Shown here piece after piece: positions 40,691-48,871 of a stretch of DNA of 64,000 nucleotides. Positions within the stretch are counted from its first letter, which is position 1, and each line of letters opens with the position of its first letter. Position numbers and translations under genes: made by a program. This DNA is from JAIESQ01 sp964495375 (lineage in GTDB: Bacteria > Planctomycetota > Planctomycetia > Pirellulales > JAEUIK01), in assembly GCA_964495375.1 (NCBI GenBank), contig CAZBWM010000011.1, positions 1 through 64,000 of the forward strand, given 5' to 3'. Below the pieces are notes generated by a model. The model worked only from the letters and a program-made list of their open reading frames with translations, made no database searches and was not told the DNA's origin.

Positions 40691-41572
40691 ATGCCAGGCA
40701 TCGTCACGTTGACTACCGATTTCGGCGCCGAGAGCCCCTACGTCGCCCAGATGAAGGGGGTACTGCTATCGATTGACGCGAGCGTGGTGCTGGTCGATGT
40801 GACGCACAGCATCGCTCCGCAGAACGTGCGGCAAGCGGCCCTGGTGCTGGCGGATGTCTGCGAACGTTTTCCCGCGGGCACCATCCACGTGGGTGTCGTC
40901 GATCCCGGTGTGGGGACCGCCCGGCAACTGGTTTATTGCCGCGTGGGCGATCAAGTGCTGCTAGGCCCAGACAATGGGCTGTTCAGCCGCGTCGCCCGGC
41001 GCGCGTCGCCAACCACCATCATCGCACTCGAAGATCCGCGCTATTGGCTCCCCACGGTATCGGCCACATTCCACGGACGCGATATCCTCGCGCCAGTCGC
41101 TGCGCGGCTTTGTCAGGGGCTCGATCCCCGGCTGCTCGGCGCGCCGGTCGAGCGATTGATCGAACTCGACTGGCCCGAGCCGCGAATCAGCGCGGGCATG
41201 ATCTCGGGTGAGATCATCGCCGTCGACTCGTTCGGCAACGCGATTACCAACATCGGCGAGGAGCATCTGCCGCAACTGCCCGATCGAAGTGCGATCAAAG
41301 TCGCGCGCCCGGGAAGCGCTAGCGAGATCCCGCTGGTGCGCACCTATGGCGATCGGCCGCGCGGCACGCCCGTCGCACTCGTCGGCTCAGGCGGATTGCT
41401 CGAAGTGGCCGTCGTCGATGGGAGCGCCGCCCGCGAGCTTGGGCTGAAGGTGGGGGACGGCGTCGAAGTGGGCGGCCGATTGGAGGGAGAATTTCGTCAA
41501 AGGGGGAGCCCGATCGGCGTCTCGAATTCGATTACCAACGGGGGCGAAGCGGCCCGTGACTCGCAGGATTGA
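40691..41572 (+). CDS. S-adenosyl-L-methionine hydrolase (DUF62/SAM hydroxide adenosyltransferase)
   Basis: The 293-residue protein belongs to the fluorinase/chlorinase-related family that in most bacteria splits SAM to adenosine and methionine with water. Signatures are IVTLTTDFGAESPYVAQMKG at the N-terminus with the Asp-Phe-Gly motif, VDVTHSIAPQNVRQAA, VGVVDPGVGTARQL, LLGPDNGLFS, and VSATFHGRDILAPVAA, then IIAVDSFGNAITNI. The halogenase-specific loop is not evident, so hydrolysis is the likely activity. It is divergent from the large secreted-protein gene, with 128 bases between. Confidence 0.88.
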   Translation: MPGIVTLTTDFGAESPYVAQMKGVLLSIDASVVLVDVTHSIAPQNVRQAALVLADVCERFPAGTIHVGVVDPGVGTARQLVYCRVGDQVLLGPDNGLFSRVARRASPTTIIALEDPRYWLPTVSATFHGRDILAPVAARLCQGLDPRLLGAPVERLIELDWPEPRISAGMISGEIIAVDSFGNAITNIGEEHLPQLPDRSAIKVARPGSASEIPLVRTYGDRPRGTPVALVGSGGLLEVAVVDGSAARELGLKVGDGVEVGGRLEGEFRQRGSPIGVSNSITNGGEAARDSQD

Positions 41573-41920
41573 CCAAGCCGGGGAAAGCGTGCGCCCCCTG
41601 GTCAGGTTGCTTGCAGCGCGGGTCATTAACTAAGTTTTAGATGAAGACTGCACGCACTGAGGGACTGCCGAACATCGATCGGTGGCGCAGCGCAGCGATT
41701 CGACTTGCAAAAAGTGAACGATCGCCCTGCGCCAGTCGGGGGGCACCTCACGCAATCGGCAACGGCCGGGTCGTGGCCTGCCGACAGGTTGCTCGCCCGC
41801 GCGCTGCGGTTGAGAACCTCACGCGGTTACATCTTCGCAAGAATCGAGGCTCGTCGCATGGCCACGCCTAGAATTACGCCAGGCATCACAGGGCTCAGGG
41901 CCCTGGCCTATGGAGGCGTT
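41573..41920 (+). other. Intergenic region before the hybrid kinase
   Basis: This 348-base gap contains a weak TGACCA...TGGTCA inverted repeat just past the SAM hydrolase gene. Upstream in-frame ATG codons of the kinase lie at 41705 and 41858. I see no separate gene. Confidence 0.5.
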
Positions 41921-43774
41921 ATGCGGCGCGCGACGAAGCGACAGGGTTACTTGATCGCGCTGGTCGCGACGATCGCTGTCTGCCTGTTGCGCATCACGCT
42001 CGATCCGTGGCTCGAAGAGCAAGCGCGGCTGTTGCCCTTTGTGCTGGCCGTGATCACGGCCGCCTGGTGGGGCGGCTTCGGGCCGGGCGTGTTCGCCACG
42101 CTGCTGGGGGTCGGCCTGGGACTGTTGTTCATTGTGCCCCCCTGGCATTCGTTCGAGGTGCATGCCCTGTCGGACGGTCTCAACGCCATGATCTTTCTGA
42201 TCAACGGCTTTGTCGTCAGCCTGCTGTGCGAGGCGCTGCACGCGGCCCATCGTCGCGAAACCGAGAAGCAATTTCGCACGCTGGCCGACACGATTCCGCA
42301 ACTGGTCTGGATGGCGCACGCTGATGGCTCGCGGTTCTGGTTCAACCGCGGCTGGCTCGACTACTCCGGTCGCTCGATCGAGCAGCTCGTCGGAACAGGC
42401 TGGCAATCGATTTGCGACCCCGCCGAGCTGCCACGCGTGCTCAAGTCGTACAATCAGGCGATCGCCGCGGGCAAACCGTGGGAAGAGACGTACCCCTTGC
42501 GCCGGCAAGACGGCGTGCTGCGCTCGCACCTGGCCCGGGCGGTCCCCGTGCGCGACGAACAAGGCGCGATCACGCGCTGGTTCGGCACCAGCACCGATAT
42601 CCAGGACCGCATCGAGATTGAACGCTCGCTCAAGGAGGCCGACGCGCGTAAGGATCAGTTCTTGGCCACCTTGGCCCACGAGCTGCGCAATCCGTTGGCG
42701 CCGATCGTCAGCGCGCTGCAACTGTCGCAGCGTGTCGACAAGCCGGCCGAGTTCGCTCCCTTGCGCGACGTGATTGGCCGCCAGGTGCGGCAACTGATTC
42801 GCCTGATCGACGATTTGCTCGACGTCTCGCGGTTTACCAGCGGCAAAATCGTGCTCCGGCGGCAAACCATCGAGCTCGCCGAAGTGATCGCGGACGCCGT
42901 CGAGGGGGCGCACCCATTGATCGAAGGGAGCGAGCACAAGCTAAGTGTTTCGCTCCCCCCCACACCGATCTACGTCGATGCCGACGCCGCGCGATTGACG
43001 CAGGTGTTCACCAACCTGCTCAACAATGCGGCGAAGTATACCAAGCCCCGCGGCACGATCAGCATCTCGGCGGGGCGCGATCGCGATCGCGCGGTAATCC
43101 GCGTCAAGGACAATGGCCTGGGAATCGCGCCGTACATGCTGGCCGAAATCTTTAAGCCATTCGCGCAGGTCGATACGAGCCTTGATCGCGCGCACGGTGG
43201 ACTGGGCATCGGGCTGTCGCTGGCCCGGCAGTTGATCGAGCTGCACGGCGGCACCATCGCGGCGCACAGCGAGGGCTTTGACCGGGGGAGCGAATTCGTC
43301 ATCGTGATACCGGCCAGTGCCGACGCGCCGCCGGTCGTGGCGTCTGCGCCCACGGCGCCATCGTCGACCGAGACCCCGCTGGAGTGCCATCGGCTGCTGG
43401 TGGTCGACGACTCGCGGGCCGGCGCCGAAACGCTTACGGAACTGCTGCGCTCGCTCGGCCAGGATGCCACCGCACTGTGCGATCCCACGGTAGCGATCGA
43501 GTGGATGCTAACCAACTTGCCCGAGGGGGCGATCATCGACATCGCCATGCCGGGGCTCGACGGCTACGAAGTCGCCCGCCGCGTTCGCGCACAGCCCCAA
43601 CTGCAACACACCTTTCTGATCGCACTGACGGGCTACGGTCAGCCGGAAGACAAGCAGCGGGCGTTCGCCGCCGGGTTCGATTGGCATTTGACCAAGCCCG
43701 CAACTTCGGAAGCGTTGCGCGACCTGTTGCGACAGTTATCCGGGAAAGTGACAGCCACGGCCTCGACCAGTTAG
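41921..43774 (+). CDS. Hybrid histidine kinase (DUF4118-like, PAS, HisKA, receiver)
   Basis: From ATG 41921 the protein has 617 residues. Two to four membrane helices at the N-terminus (about 5-120) resemble the KdpD-type DUF4118 region. A PAS domain follows with a PAC tail (WFGTSTDIQDRIEIERSL), then HisKA with the phosphorylated His in LATLAHELRNPLAP, the HATPase with NLLNNAAKYTKP and GGLGIGLSLARQLIELHGG, and a C-terminal receiver (LLVVDDSRAGAET and IIDIAMPGLDGYEVARR). GGAGG lies 6 bases before this ATG, which decides the start. The signal is unknown. A single-domain receiver gene follows 87 bases later. Confidence 0.88.
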   Translation: MRRATKRQGYLIALVATIAVCLLRITLDPWLEEQARLLPFVLAVITAAWWGGFGPGVFATLLGVGLGLLFIVPPWHSFEVHALSDGLNAMIFLINGFVVSLLCEALHAAHRRETEKQFRTLADTIPQLVWMAHADGSRFWFNRGWLDYSGRSIEQLVGTGWQSICDPAELPRVLKSYNQAIAAGKPWEETYPLRRQDGVLRSHLARAVPVRDEQGAITRWFGTSTDIQDRIEIERSLKEADARKDQFLATLAHELRNPLAPIVSALQLSQRVDKPAEFAPLRDVIGRQVRQLIRLIDDLLDVSRFTSGKIVLRRQTIELAEVIADAVEGAHPLIEGSEHKLSVSLPPTPIYVDADAARLTQVFTNLLNNAAKYTKPRGTISISAGRDRDRAVIRVKDNGLGIAPYMLAEIFKPFAQVDTSLDRAHGGLGIGLSLARQLIELHGGTIAAHSEGFDRGSEFVIVIPASADAPPVVASAPTAPSSTETPLECHRLLVVDDSRAGAETLTELLRSLGQDATALCDPTVAIEWMLTNLPEGAIIDIAMPGLDGYEVARRVRAQPQLQHTFLIALTGYGQPEDKQRAFAAGFDWHLTKPATSEALRDLLRQLSGKVTATASTS

Positions 43775-43861
43775 CAGCGAGCCCCTGCGGGCGAGGGCTT
43801 TACTCGCGACCAGGCCGGGCGAATCATGCTCTAAGCTGGCCAACCCTTGCGAGAAAATGCC

Positions 43862-44233
43862 ATGACAACTGCGCCCATTCTGATCGTCGACGACAATCGC
43901 GATGCTTGCACCGTGGCGGCCCGGCTGCTGCGGTCCTACGGTTACGAGGCCGACGTCGCCTACGATGGCGAGTCGGCCCTCAAGCTGGCCGATCAAAAAT
44001 TCTATGCCCTGGCAATCATCGACTATCAGATGCCCGGCATGAACGGGGTGGAACTGTTCCGCCAGATGATGCACGTGCAACAGGACATTGTCGGAGTCTT
44101 CTTGACGGGGCACACCACGATCGACGTGGTCTATCCGGCGATCGAAGCCGGCATCGTCCACGTCTTCGCCAAGCCGGTCGACTTCAACGAACTGCTGCCG
44201 CTCGTCGAAGAGTACGTGGGCACTCCTGCATGA
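43862..44233 (+). CDS. Single-domain response regulator
   Basis: From ATG 43862 the protein has 123 residues, one receiver domain and no output domain. It shows APILIVDDNRDACTV with the acidic pocket, the phosphoacceptor Asp in LAIIDYQMPGMNGVELF at about 53, the Thr in VFLTGHTT, and the Lys in VFAKPVDFNELLPL. It likely takes phosphate from the hybrid kinase just upstream and passes it to a partner or acts by protein contact. The ATG at 43847 is an alternative that adds five residues. Confidence 0.9.
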   Translation: MTTAPILIVDDNRDACTVAARLLRSYGYEADVAYDGESALKLADQKFYALAIIDYQMPGMNGVELFRQMMHVQQDIVGVFLTGHTTIDVVYPAIEAGIVHVFAKPVDFNELLPLVEEYVGTPA

Positions 44234-44291
44234 GTGGGCCCTGTGCGGGCAATGACTCCCAGGCGGCCACGGTAGTAGTGATAGCGCTGAA

Positions 44292-45839
44292 CTAACGTGC
44301 GCCGGCTTGTGCAACCGGCGTTTCGGCCTCGCCGTAGTGCACGGCTAGCCAGCGTGCCAGGGTATCGGCGGTCACGCGGTTGCCGGCCGCGTTCAAACGC
44401 TCGGCATGGCGCTCGTAGACCGGAGCGCCGACCGCCCGCAGGTGCGGCAGCAAGTCGATCACCGCGATTGATTGCTCGTGAGCGAAAGCAGCCAGCCGCC
44501 GCTGCGGTAGTTCGACGTCGAGCTCTTCGGGCGCGAACCCTCCGCGGCGCCGCAGCACGCTGCACAGCTCGGGGCGCACCTGGAACTCGGCCGGCACGAC
44601 GACCAGCGCCAACTCGGCCCCGCGCCGCGTGCAATGGCGATTGAGCCCGGCCAAACGCGTCCAAAGATCTTGCCAGGCCTGATCGACGGCTTCGTCCGTC
44701 TCGGTGCGACAGAGCCGCAGGGTGCGGACGGCATCGCGCAGGTAATGCTCTTGCCGTTGCTCAGTCTGCTGTTGAGCATGCTGCGCGGAGCTTTGTCCTT
44801 GTGGCGGACTGGCGGCGGCCACGGTCGCGATCTTAGTCGTGGAGTCGCTCGCGGTTTCGGCGTCGACGAACATCGTCGCCACCCGCCACGCCCGCCAGTC
44901 GAACCAACTGGCCGGCGCCGCCTGGCTCGAGAGCCGATGACTGACCGAGACGAAGACCAGCACGAGATTCGGTTCGCGCCACGGCTTGTCGGCAAAGCAA
45001 GCCGCCGCGATCTGTTCTACCGAACCGTCGTTCGAGGGGATGACTCGCAGCTTGGCGCCGGGCAGTTGCTCTTCGACCAGGGGCGCACAATCGGTGGGCC
45101 GCGTTCCAGCGGTGGTCGTAACGAATGCGATCTGTGGATTGGCCGGACGCAAGCGGGCAGCCGGGGCAACGTGTTTGGCGAGTCGAGTTTCGGCCGATCC
45201 GGCGGGCGCGGCGCGCTCGAGCCGTGGCGCGGGGTCGCGTTCTCGCGCCAAGCGCACTTCTTGCGCGGCACCGCTCATCGCAAGTCCATCGGTGAATTGC
45301 TCGCGAGCCCAGAGCGCCAGTTCCAAAGTCAGCACACCGGCGACCGCGGCGGCGACCGTCGCGCTCGAGGCGCGCAGTCGACGATCGCCCAGCCAGGGCA
45401 CGATGCGCGAGGCGGCCACGGGCGAGACCAGCACCCAAAATCCGGCCAAGGTGTATTGAATCGCCAGCACGAGCGCGAACAGGTACGCCACGTCATCCGC
45501 CGGACCAGCCGTAAAGGCCAAACTGCAGGCCGCGACGACACCCAACAGGTGGAAGCCCCAGAACGGGGCATAGCGGAGCAATCGCTGGGAATCGAAGGGA
45601 GTGGCCTTACGCCAGGCCCGGGCCAGGCGTAGCAATTGCACGAAGGCCAGGATCAGAAACAAAGATCCGGCAGTGGCCTGATAACGGCCGGGTTCCGCGG
45701 CTCGCCAGTGCTCGACGAGCCACCCGATACCGACGGCGGCCTGGGCAATAGCCACGCCCGCTAGGCAGGCGAGACCACGCCGCGGGCCGGTCTGACGACC
45801 AGTGCGACGAACTGTTATGCCTGACACGATTACATCCAT
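44292..45839 (-). CDS. Membrane protein with SGNH-hydrolase-like C-terminal domain
   Basis: The 515-residue protein has about five membrane helices in residues 20-190 (for example LACLAGVAIAQAAVGIGWLV and FHLLGVVAACSLAFTA). A linker and an alpha/beta domain follow with AFVTTTAGTRPTDC and VLVFVSVSHRLSS. Near the C-terminus, ELALVVVPAEFQV and the end block HAERLNAAGNRVTADTLARWL resemble SGNH hydrolases that act on polysaccharide acyl groups. An obvious GDS motif is missing. It might be a membrane-tethered acyl-group enzyme of the cell envelope. It is leftward, with its stop 58 bases from the receiver stop. Confidence 0.6.
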   Translation of the reverse strand: MDVIVSGITVRRTGRQTGPRRGLACLAGVAIAQAAVGIGWLVEHWRAAEPGRYQATAGSLFLILAFVQLLRLARAWRKATPFDSQRLLRYAPFWGFHLLGVVAACSLAFTAGPADDVAYLFALVLAIQYTLAGFWVLVSPVAASRIVPWLGDRRLRASSATVAAAVAGVLTLELALWAREQFTDGLAMSGAAQEVRLARERDPAPRLERAAPAGSAETRLAKHVAPAARLRPANPQIAFVTTTAGTRPTDCAPLVEEQLPGAKLRVIPSNDGSVEQIAAACFADKPWREPNLVLVFVSVSHRLSSQAAPASWFDWRAWRVATMFVDAETASDSTTKIATVAAASPPQGQSSAQHAQQQTEQRQEHYLRDAVRTLRLCRTETDEAVDQAWQDLWTRLAGLNRHCTRRGAELALVVVPAEFQVRPELCSVLRRRGGFAPEELDVELPQRRLAAFAHEQSIAVIDLLPHLRAVGAPVYERHAERLNAAGNRVTADTLARWLAVHYGEAETPVAQAGAR

Positions 45840-46459
45840 GTGCTGGTGGTGAAGGGGCCGCGTTTTGCAGGCCCGCCGACCATTCAGCGGTGGGTTGGCA
45901 AGGTGTAATCGGTCGGTTCACCCGGATCTGTCCGATCCCTGGGCATTCCGCACGCCGTCTTTAATCGAAAACCGCTCGGCGCGTCAACGTCGATTTGTCG
46001 ATGGCTACGTCGCGCGGCGGTTGTGCGACGCGGACGAAGCAGCGCACAAATCTCACGCGCCGCGCTCGATTTGGCGTGGCGGATCACCGTGGGAAATCAG
46101 AACTGTTCCGAGTCTGCGACCTGATGGTTGGGCGCGAGCCCTCACCACACCCTGCGCAGTTGGGTGTGCAGTTGTGTGAATGATGCAAAGCCGGTGCCAT
46201 CAGGAATCCTAGCGCTCTATCGGATAAAGAAAAGTTCGTTAGTGAGCCAGCGCTCGACCGACCGCGCGAACTTCCTAACAGGAAAAGTCGCCTGCGCGAT
46301 GTTACATTGATCGAAGTGCGATGCGAGCGAGCGCACCGCGACTCTGACGACGTGCCAGAGAGGATTTGGCGCCGCCGTATCGCGGCACGTCAGTGTGGTG
46401 CATGCTCGATCAACGGTCGCCGGCAGTTGCCGCTGCACTCTGCTGAAGGGGGAATCGCC
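45840..46459. other. 620-base divergent intergenic region
   Basis: This stretch lies between two divergently started genes. It is slightly less GC-rich than its surroundings and has several short AT patches (such as TCGGATAAAGAAAAGTTCG near 46218) that could be promoter parts. The reading frame of the rightward gene is open from 46307, but the ribosome site favours 46460. I see no RNA gene or strong hairpin. Confidence 0.5.
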
Positions 46460-47737
46460 ATGCCAAGTTCTCGCAATTCACTAGGCAGCTACGTGCGCAT
46501 TTCGCTTGGCGCGCTCGCGGCGGCGATGTTACTCAGCCACACGTTTCGACTGCCCGCCCGTGCTGACGAAAAGCTGACGGATGTCACGCCCGATGTGGCC
46601 TGGGACGCGGCCTTCGATCGCAGCGAAGGGTGGATCGGGGGGGACGCGATCTACTCGACGCCGCTGCCGGGGGGCGACGTGTTGTGGTTGTTCGCCGACA
46701 CCTACATCGGTCGCGTCGTGGATCGTCGCCGGCAGCCGGGCGTGCGGATTGTCAACAATACGCTGGGGCGGCAAACGCGTGACGCGGGCACGCCAGCGTA
46801 TGCGCCACCGCGCCCTGAGGACTTGAGCTTTCTCTGGGACGCAAGCGACGGGCCCGAGCAGCCGCGCGCCTGGATTCGTCCCGCCGGAGCGCCAGCCGAC
46901 GGCCCTGGCGCCGAGACGGCTCCTTGGTTCTGGGTGGCCGATGCGCTAGTCGCACCTGGCCCGGGAAACGCAGACACCGCGCCCGGGCGTCTGCTCGTCT
47001 TCTTGTGGCGCATGGTAAGGACAAAAGCCAAGGTGATGGGTTTCCGCAATGCCGGTTGCGATCTGGCGATCGTCGACGACCCGCGCGCCGATTGGACCAC
47101 GTGGCAACCGCGTACTTTTTCCAACGCGCACGGGCGTCCGGCTGCCGACGAAGGCGAGCCTCGCCAGGTGGAAGTGTTCTGGGGCTCTGAAGTGCTGCTC
47201 GATCCCGAGCCGGCCGACGAGCCACACTTGCTCATCTACGGATATCGCCAGCCGCTGCAAGGCTCGATGCAGATGGTGCTGGCTCGGGCGCCAGCCGCAC
47301 GGGTGGAGCAGATGGACACCTGGCAATTCCGCGGCGCCAGTGGCTGGACGCCGCAACTCGACGATGCGGCCACACTCGCCGAGCGGATGACAACCGAGTT
47401 CTCGATCTCAGCGGTCGAGACGGCCGACGGCCGTCGCTATGCGATGGTGCAGTGTGAGCCGCTATTGGGAGATCACATTTTGACGCGCACATCGGCGACT
47501 CCCTTCGGCCCCTGGTCGGCGCCAGCGGCCGTGTATCAGGTGCCCGATCTCGATCGCGCGAAGAAGCATATCACCTACGCGGCCAAGGCGCATCCAGAGG
47601 TCAGTCGCCCTGCCGAGCTGCTGGTGAGCTATGTCGTCAACTCGCTGGATTTCGGCGAATCGGCGACGAACGCCGAAATTTATCGCCCGCGGTTTGTGCG
47701 TGTGCCGGTGGCGTTGCTACCAGGGGCCCCGCGATAA
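46460..47737 (+). CDS. Secreted DUF4185/DUF5005-like beta-propeller protein
   Basis: From ATG 46460 (GGGGGA upstream) the protein has 425 residues. It begins with a signal peptide (VRISLGALAAAMLLSHTFRLPARA). The rest looks like a five-bladed propeller of the kind found in glycoside-hydrolase-like DUF4185/DUF5005 proteins: WIGGDAIYSTPLPGGDVLWL, FADTYIGRV, NNTLGRQT, an AWIRPAG segment, WGSEVLLDPEPADEPHLLIY and RRYAMVQCEPLLGDHI. It probably binds or hydrolyses a polysaccharide outside the cytoplasmic membrane. Family assignment is by motif pattern and is moderately sure. Confidence 0.7.
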   Translation: MPSSRNSLGSYVRISLGALAAAMLLSHTFRLPARADEKLTDVTPDVAWDAAFDRSEGWIGGDAIYSTPLPGGDVLWLFADTYIGRVVDRRRQPGVRIVNNTLGRQTRDAGTPAYAPPRPEDLSFLWDASDGPEQPRAWIRPAGAPADGPGAETAPWFWVADALVAPGPGNADTAPGRLLVFLWRMVRTKAKVMGFRNAGCDLAIVDDPRADWTTWQPRTFSNAHGRPAADEGEPRQVEVFWGSEVLLDPEPADEPHLLIYGYRQPLQGSMQMVLARAPAARVEQMDTWQFRGASGWTPQLDDAATLAERMTTEFSISAVETADGRRYAMVQCEPLLGDHILTRTSATPFGPWSAPAAVYQVPDLDRAKKHITYAAKAHPEVSRPAELLVSYVVNSLDFGESATNAEIYRPRFVRVPVALLPGAPR

Positions 47738-47917
47738 TGCACAACTAGAAATAGCCGATCGAGTAGGGACGAGCAGGCTGCTACTGCGCGGCAAATCGTC
47801 GCACGCTGGAATGACGTAGGCTTGTGAGTTACGCTGACGCACGGTTGTGTGCCAAACAACGTGCGTGATGAGCAGCGAGTTTCGTCGAATTCGACTTGGC
47901 AAGGTAGTGGTAGTGTC

Positions 47918-48841
47918 ATGCGAGTGTTGATTGGTGTGGATGGCTCGGCGGGTTCGCAGGAAGCGGTGCGGCAAGTCGCCCGACTGCTGTCGCCCGAGCG
48001 CGATCGGGTGGCGCTTTACTACGCTCCGCCGAAGGTGACCGCCACGAGCGTCAAAACGCTCCCCGAGTCGGCCGTGGCCGATAGCCGAGGGACGCTGGCC
48101 GACTCGGTCTTCGCCGACGCCCTGGCGGGGTTGCCCGAAGGCGTGCGGGCCAGCACCGAGACGATTGTCGGCGAACAAAACCCCCGGCGTGGGCTGCCGC
48201 TGGCGGCCGATCAATGGCGGGCTGACCTCACGGCGGTCGGCGCGCAAGGGGCCAGCACGCTCGGCCTGACGTTGTTGGGGAGTGTCGCGCGTGCGTTGGT
48301 TTTCGACACGACCAAACCGGTGTTGATCGCCCGCGCCAAGAGCGCGCCGCGCGTCGACGATACGTATCGCGTGATGATGGCGGTTGAGGACGTGCCGACG
48401 CTCTCTAGCGCCACGAAGCTCTTGGAGGAGATTTCATTTCCCACGGGGACCCAGGGGCGCTTGGTACACGTCGTCGAGCCGCTGTTCGGCACCGAAATTC
48501 CCGACTGGCTCGCGGAGCGCGCGCGCCAGCACCGCGATCTGGAGTTGAGCGAAGCTTGGGTCACCGGGTATCAGGCCGAAAAGGCTGCCAAGGAAGCGGC
48601 CCTGGTGAAATTCAGCAAGACGCTGCCGGCCGCGATCGCCGGTCTGCCGCCGCTGGTGGTCGAGGGTTTGCCTGCCAAGAAATTGCTCGAAACCGCCACG
48701 GATGAGGCGATCGACCTGATGATTCTGGGGACGCGGGGCCTGAGCATGACGCAACGGTTCTTGATCGGTTCGACGACCGAGAAGTTGATGACGCACGCCC
48801 CCTGTTCGCTGCTGGTCATGCATTACGGGGCACATCCTTAA
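47918..48841 (+). CDS. Double-domain universal stress protein
   Basis: From ATG 47918 the protein has 307 residues. The first UspA-like domain begins MRVLIGVDGSAGSQEAV, and its C-terminal part, ADLTAVGAQGASTLGLTLLGSVA, matches the GxxGxS-type loop. The second begins YRVMMAVEDVPTLSSATKLL and ends with MILGTRGLSMTQRFLIGSTTEKLM and APCSLLVMHYG, the typical nucleotide-binding end. Usp proteins bind ATP and aid survival under stress or arrest. It directly precedes the P-type ATPase gene by 30 bases, in a run of stress-related genes. Confidence 0.88.
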   Translation: MRVLIGVDGSAGSQEAVRQVARLLSPERDRVALYYAPPKVTATSVKTLPESAVADSRGTLADSVFADALAGLPEGVRASTETIVGEQNPRRGLPLAADQWRADLTAVGAQGASTLGLTLLGSVARALVFDTTKPVLIARAKSAPRVDDTYRVMMAVEDVPTLSSATKLLEEISFPTGTQGRLVHVVEPLFGTEIPDWLAERARQHRDLELSEAWVTGYQAEKAAKEAALVKFSKTLPAAIAGLPPLVVEGLPAKKLLETATDEAIDLMILGTRGLSMTQRFLIGSTTEKLMTHAPCSLLVMHYGAHP

Positions 48842-48859
48842 GCGATTTTCACGGTTCGC

Positions 48860-48865
48860 TACAAT
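48860..48865 (+). promoter_or_regulatory. Possible -10 box for a leaderless ATPase transcript
   Basis: TACAAT ends six bases before the ATG of the P-type ATPase gene (TACAATCTAAGGATG). A -10 at this distance would place the transcription start at or next to the start codon. No good -35 is seen 17 bases upstream. AAGG before the ATG could also serve as a weak ribosome site. Confidence 0.35.
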
Positions 48866-48871
48866 CTAAGG

